A stretch of 59,055 bases of DNA, from positions 1-59,055 of the forward strand of contig NZ_WHNW01000012.1 in the NCBI RefSeq assembly GCF_009362845.1, given 5' to 3'. The translations under genes and the position numbers were made by a program. This document shows positions 56,485 to 59,055 of this stretch, one piece after another. A model generated the notes under the pieces. That model did no database searches, had not been told where the DNA came from, and worked only from the letters and a program-made list of their open reading frames with translations. The DNA comes from Ostreibacterium oceani (GTDB lineage: Bacteria > Pseudomonadota > Gammaproteobacteria > Cardiobacteriales > Ostreibacteriaceae). Positions within the stretch are counted from its first letter, which is position 1, and each line of letters opens with the position of its first letter.

Positions 56485-57597
56485 ATGATAAAGAGCAAAA
56501 TAAAGCACGTATTCGTTAAATGGTCAGTGGTTGTGTTGTTATTGACGGTAGGCAAGCTAGCACAGGCACAGATTACGGTAGGGTCTACGGATAATTTCAT
56601 CACCACATGGAACACTGAGGCACAAACCTCGCTTATCATCCCGACCACGGGTACGGGTTATAATTTCACGCTGTATTGGGAAGAGGTTGGTAATGCGGCG
56701 AACAATGGCACACTAACGGCCCAAACGGGGAATCCCACCATTACGGGATTGACGGTAAATACCGATTATCGTGTCGAAATCACGGGCGCTTTTCCGCGTA
56801 TTTTTATTAGCTCTCAACCGCCACAAAGGACGCAAATCCGCACAGTCTCTCAGTGGGGCACGATTGCATGGCAATCCATGGTAAGCGCTTTTTCAGGAAC
56901 AAGTAATTTACAGGTGACTGCGACAGACACCCCTGATTTATCAGCCGTCACTGATTTAACAGGCATGTTTGTAAATACTCAGGCGATGACCGGAGCTGGC
57001 GCCAACTGGGATTGGGATGTCAGCAGTGTGACGAATATGCAGTTAATGTTTCAAAGTGCTGTCAGTTTTAACCAAGACTTGGGTGATTGGGATACCAGCA
57101 GTGTGACAAATATGGAAGCTATGTTTTCCAACGCATTAAATTTTAACCAAGACATTGGCGATTGGGATACCAGTAGTGTGACGAATATGGAGTTCATATT
57201 TTTGGATGCATTAGATTTTAACCAAGACTTAGGCGATTGGGATTTAAGCAGTGTGACATCGACTAGTCTTATGCTATTTAACTCAGGGCTTGATTGTGGC
57301 AACTACTCGCTAACATTAATTGGCTGGGCCGCTAACGCAAATACCCCTGATAATCTAGCCTTAAGTAGCGTATCACCATTGCAGTATGGTACTGGAGCAG
57401 AAGCCGCGCGTGATGCCTTGATAGCTAAGGGTTGGAATATTACTGGCGATACACTGGATGCGACCTGCGTTATACCGACCAATACTACTGGCAATGCTGC
57501 AGCGATTCCGACGGTATCTTGGTGGGCGCTGTTAATGACGGTGTTTGGTGTGATGGGAATTGCTGGGGTTGCTCGTAGACGCAGCAATAGCTATTAA
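56485..57597 (+). CDS. BspA-like (DUF285) surface protein with IPTL-CTERM-like anchor, copy 1
   Basis: A signal peptide ends AQA near residue 28. A beta-rich N-terminal domain (to about 115) precedes 25-residue DUF285 repeats of the form [18 protein letters not shown]. Three full repeats and a degenerate one span about residues 178-275. The C-terminus [20 protein letters not shown] followed by ARRRS fits the IPTL-CTERM sorting signal: short motif, membrane helix, Arg tail. The protein is probably exported and processed at the envelope. BspA-like repeats in other bacteria are linked to adhesion. The next gene is a near duplicate. Confidence 0.88.
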   Translation: MIKSKIKHVFVKWSVVVLLLTVGKLAQAQITVGSTDNFITTWNTEAQTSLIIPTTGTGYNFTLYWEEVGNAANNGTLTAQTGNPTITGLTVNTDYRVEITGAFPRIFISSQPPQRTQIRTVSQWGTIAWQSMVSAFSGTSNLQVTATDTPDLSAVTDLTGMFVNTQAMTGAGANWDWDVSSVTNMQLMFQSAVSFNQDLGDWDTSSVTNMEAMFSNALNFNQDIGDWDTSSVTNMEFIFLDALDFNQDLGDWDLSSVTSTSLMLFNSGLDCGNYSLTLIGWAANANTPDNLALSSVSPLQYGTGAEAARDALIAKGWNITGDTLDATCVIPTNTTGNAAAIPTVSWWALLMTVFGVMGIAGVARRRSNSY

Positions 57598-57773
57598 CAT
57601 TAGCGAGTATTAAGCAAAACTTCGCTTAGCAGAAAATTTAGCAGGAAATTTTAGTAGCCAAGGGAAATATTAACAAATGGTAATCAATTAAGCGGTGAAT
57701 CAAGTCGCTGCTGTGGTTATTTTTTGCTAATATGTGATAGACATAATGTCTCATGGTGAGTGATTATGTTTTG

Positions 57774-57946
57774 ATTACAAGCTGCTAGTGGGTTGTTAAT
57801 TGCAGGGCGTTTTTTGCGTCACTAGTTGCCATCATTGGTTGCCATTGATTTAAAAAAATGTGTAGCGAGAGATGCGTTGCGAGAGACTTATTTGGCGTGT
57901 CAGTAGCTAATCGAGTTAAACAAAAGGTTAAAAAAAGTAAAAGGAC
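57774..57946 (+). repeat. duplicated leader block, copy 2
   Basis: It is the second copy of the leader at 56319-56484. It has a replaced middle section (GCAGGGCGTTTTTTGCGTC) and an identical stretch TTTAAAAAAATGTGTAGCG onward. Its upstream sequence (57598-57773) is unrelated to that of copy 1. Confidence 0.85.
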
Positions 57947-58920
57947 ATGAGAAAGAACAAAATAAAGCACGTATTCGTTAAATGGTCAGTGGTTGTATTG
58001 TTATTGACGGTAGGCAAGCTAGCACAGGCACAGATTACGGTAGGGTCTACAGATAATTTCATCACCACATGGAACACTGAGGCACAAACCTCGATTATCA
58101 TCCCGACCACGGGTACAGGTTATAATTACACGCTGTATTGGGAAGAGGTTGGTAATGCGGCGAACAATGGCACACTAACGGCCCAAACGGGGAATCCCAC
58201 CATTACGGGATTGACGGTAAATACCGATTATCGTGTCGAAATCACGGGTGCTTTTCCGCGTATTTTTATTAGCGGTCAACCGCCACAAAGGACGCAAATC
58301 CGCACAGTCTCTCAGTGGGGCACGATTGCATGGCAATCCATGGAGGCCGCTTTTTTGAGTGCACTTAATCTACAGGTGACTGCGACAGACACCCCTGATT
58401 TATCAGCCGTCACTGATTTAACAGGCATGTTTGTAAATACTCCGGCGATGACCGGAGCTGGCGCCAACTGGGATTGGGATGTCAGCAGTGTGACGAATAT
58501 GCAGAGTATGTTTAGCGGCGCACCCAATTTTAACCAAGACATTGGTGATTGGGATACCAGCAGTGTGACAAATATGGAAGCTATGTTTTCCAACGCATTA
58601 AATTTTAACCAAGACATTGGCGATTGGGATGTCAGCAATGTGACGAATATGGAAGGTATATTTCAACAAGCAGCCAATTTTAACGGAGATGTTGGTAATT
58701 GGGATACCAGTAGTGTGACGGATATGGGGACTATGTTTGGCGGCGCATCCAGCTTTAACCAAGACATTGGCGATTGGGATACCAGTAGTGTGACGAATAT
58801 GGATTTTATGTTTACCAGCGCATCCAGCTTCAACCAAGACTTGGGTGATTGGGATACCAGTAGTGTGACGAATATGGAGTTCATGTTTTTGGATGCAGTA
58901 GATTTTAACCAAGACTTAGG
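57947..58920 (+). pseudogene. BspA-like (DUF285) surface protein, copy 2, interrupted by IS
   Basis: The first 130 residues are almost identical to copy 1, including the signal peptide. It then has at least six 25-residue DUF285 repeats (against three in copy 1), with units such as [19 protein letters not shown] shared and others unique ([19 protein letters not shown]). At 58921, within the sixth repeat, an IS481-type element begins. The reading frame continues ten codons into the IS and stops at 58951. The C-terminal sorting signal is lost, so the product would not be anchored as in copy 1. Confidence 0.85.
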
Positions 58921-59055
58921 TGTAAGAAATCCTCGCGTTGTTTACAGTTAGGTTAACTCAAAGTAGTGACTAAGTATCTCATAAGGTGTTGCGTTGTTCA
59001 AACTTTTGTGCGGTTTGACAGTATTGTAAAAATTGATGAATCGATTTAATTCCAA
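58921..59055 (-). mobile_element. IS481-type insertion sequence, transposase-end side (partial)
   Basis: The tip starts exactly at 58921 with TGTAAGAAATCCTCGCG and continues into the shared GTTGTTTACAG, pairing with the tip at 139. The rest of the element lies beyond the window. Orientation is the same as that of the left-end fragment. Confidence 0.88.
58948..59055 (-). CDS. IS481-type transposase, C-terminal fragment
   Basis: The minus strand entering from the window edge encodes 35 residues to a TAA at 58950, including [20 protein letters not shown]. This is the conserved end of rve-type DDE transposases (usually YN-RPH-SL-TP-E). It is followed after 27 bp by the IS tip. Confidence 0.88.
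   Translation of the reverse strand: MELNRFINFYNTVKPHKSLNNATPYEILSHYFELT

Overview
The window looks like a 59 kb piece of a gammaproteobacterial chromosome of moderate GC content. The evidence is gene order: holB-pilZ-tatD, fabF-pabB-pabC-mltG-tmk, yceD-rpmF-plsX-fabH-fabD-fabG, anmK-M23 peptidase-tyrS and divergent ilvA/rpiA are all familiar in Gammaproteobacteria. PilZ and PilU point to type IV pili. A Cardiobacteriales-like organism is possible, but that is only an impression. Both ends lie inside an IS481-type insertion sequence: the transposase N-terminus is at 1-90 and the C-terminus at 58948-59055, both on the minus strand, with matching terminal inverted repeats at 139 and 58921. The window is therefore probably one whole draft contig broken at a repeated IS.

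Layout. 1-1.4 kb: a sodium:alanine symporter gene cut by the IS. 1.6-4 kb: tatD, pilZ, holB. 4.3-7 kb: lemA and an M48 membrane protease gene. 7.1-12.8 kb: tmk, mltG, pabC, pabB, fabF, acpP. 13-15.3 kb: tRNA-Thr, a possible small transcript, a periplasmic metallo-hydrolase and msrB. 15.4-22.7 kb: putA, a MOSC protein, a DUF455 ferritin-like protein, ilvA and rpiA. 22.8-26.4 kb: tRNA-Leu, ilvD, zapE and a small gene frameshifted by an 8-bp duplication. 26.5-31.7 kb: alkA, a secreted peptidoglycan-binding protein, a Nudix hydrolase, a DUF192 protein and ldcA. 32-34 kb: serA-serB. 34-39 kb: an accessory stretch with a lipoprotein, an EamA transporter, two AT-rich unknown genes, and an ArsR/Old Yellow Enzyme pair with a palindromic operator. 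39-44.5 kb: panD and the second fatty-acid block. 44.6-55.3 kb: hemE, an LTA-synthase-like sulfatase, pilU, ttcA, an IalB protein, anmK, an M23 peptidase and tyrS. 55.3-59 kb: accessory end with an IS3-type remnant, a truncated gene, and two tandem BspA-like (DUF285) surface-protein genes, the second cut by the IS481-type element.

How the genes work together. Fatty-acid and phospholipid initiation genes (acpP, fabF, fabG, fabD, fabH, plsX) form two blocks about 27 kb apart. Folate (pabB, pabC), serine, branched-chain amino acid, pantothenate/beta-alanine and haem genes supply core metabolism. A cell-wall set (mltG, ldcA, anmK, the M23 peptidase and the peptidoglycan-binding protein) handles murein turnover and recycling.

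The most distinctive property is a very high density of short tandem duplications. They occur between genes (13-bp units upstream of holB, 12-bp units between putA and msrB) and in frame inside conserved genes (NQGA units in FabD, AQKH units in LdcA, ADKS units in the M23 peptidase, a short array in ZapE). One 8-bp duplication has broken a small gene. No CRISPR array, prophage or obvious defence system was seen.
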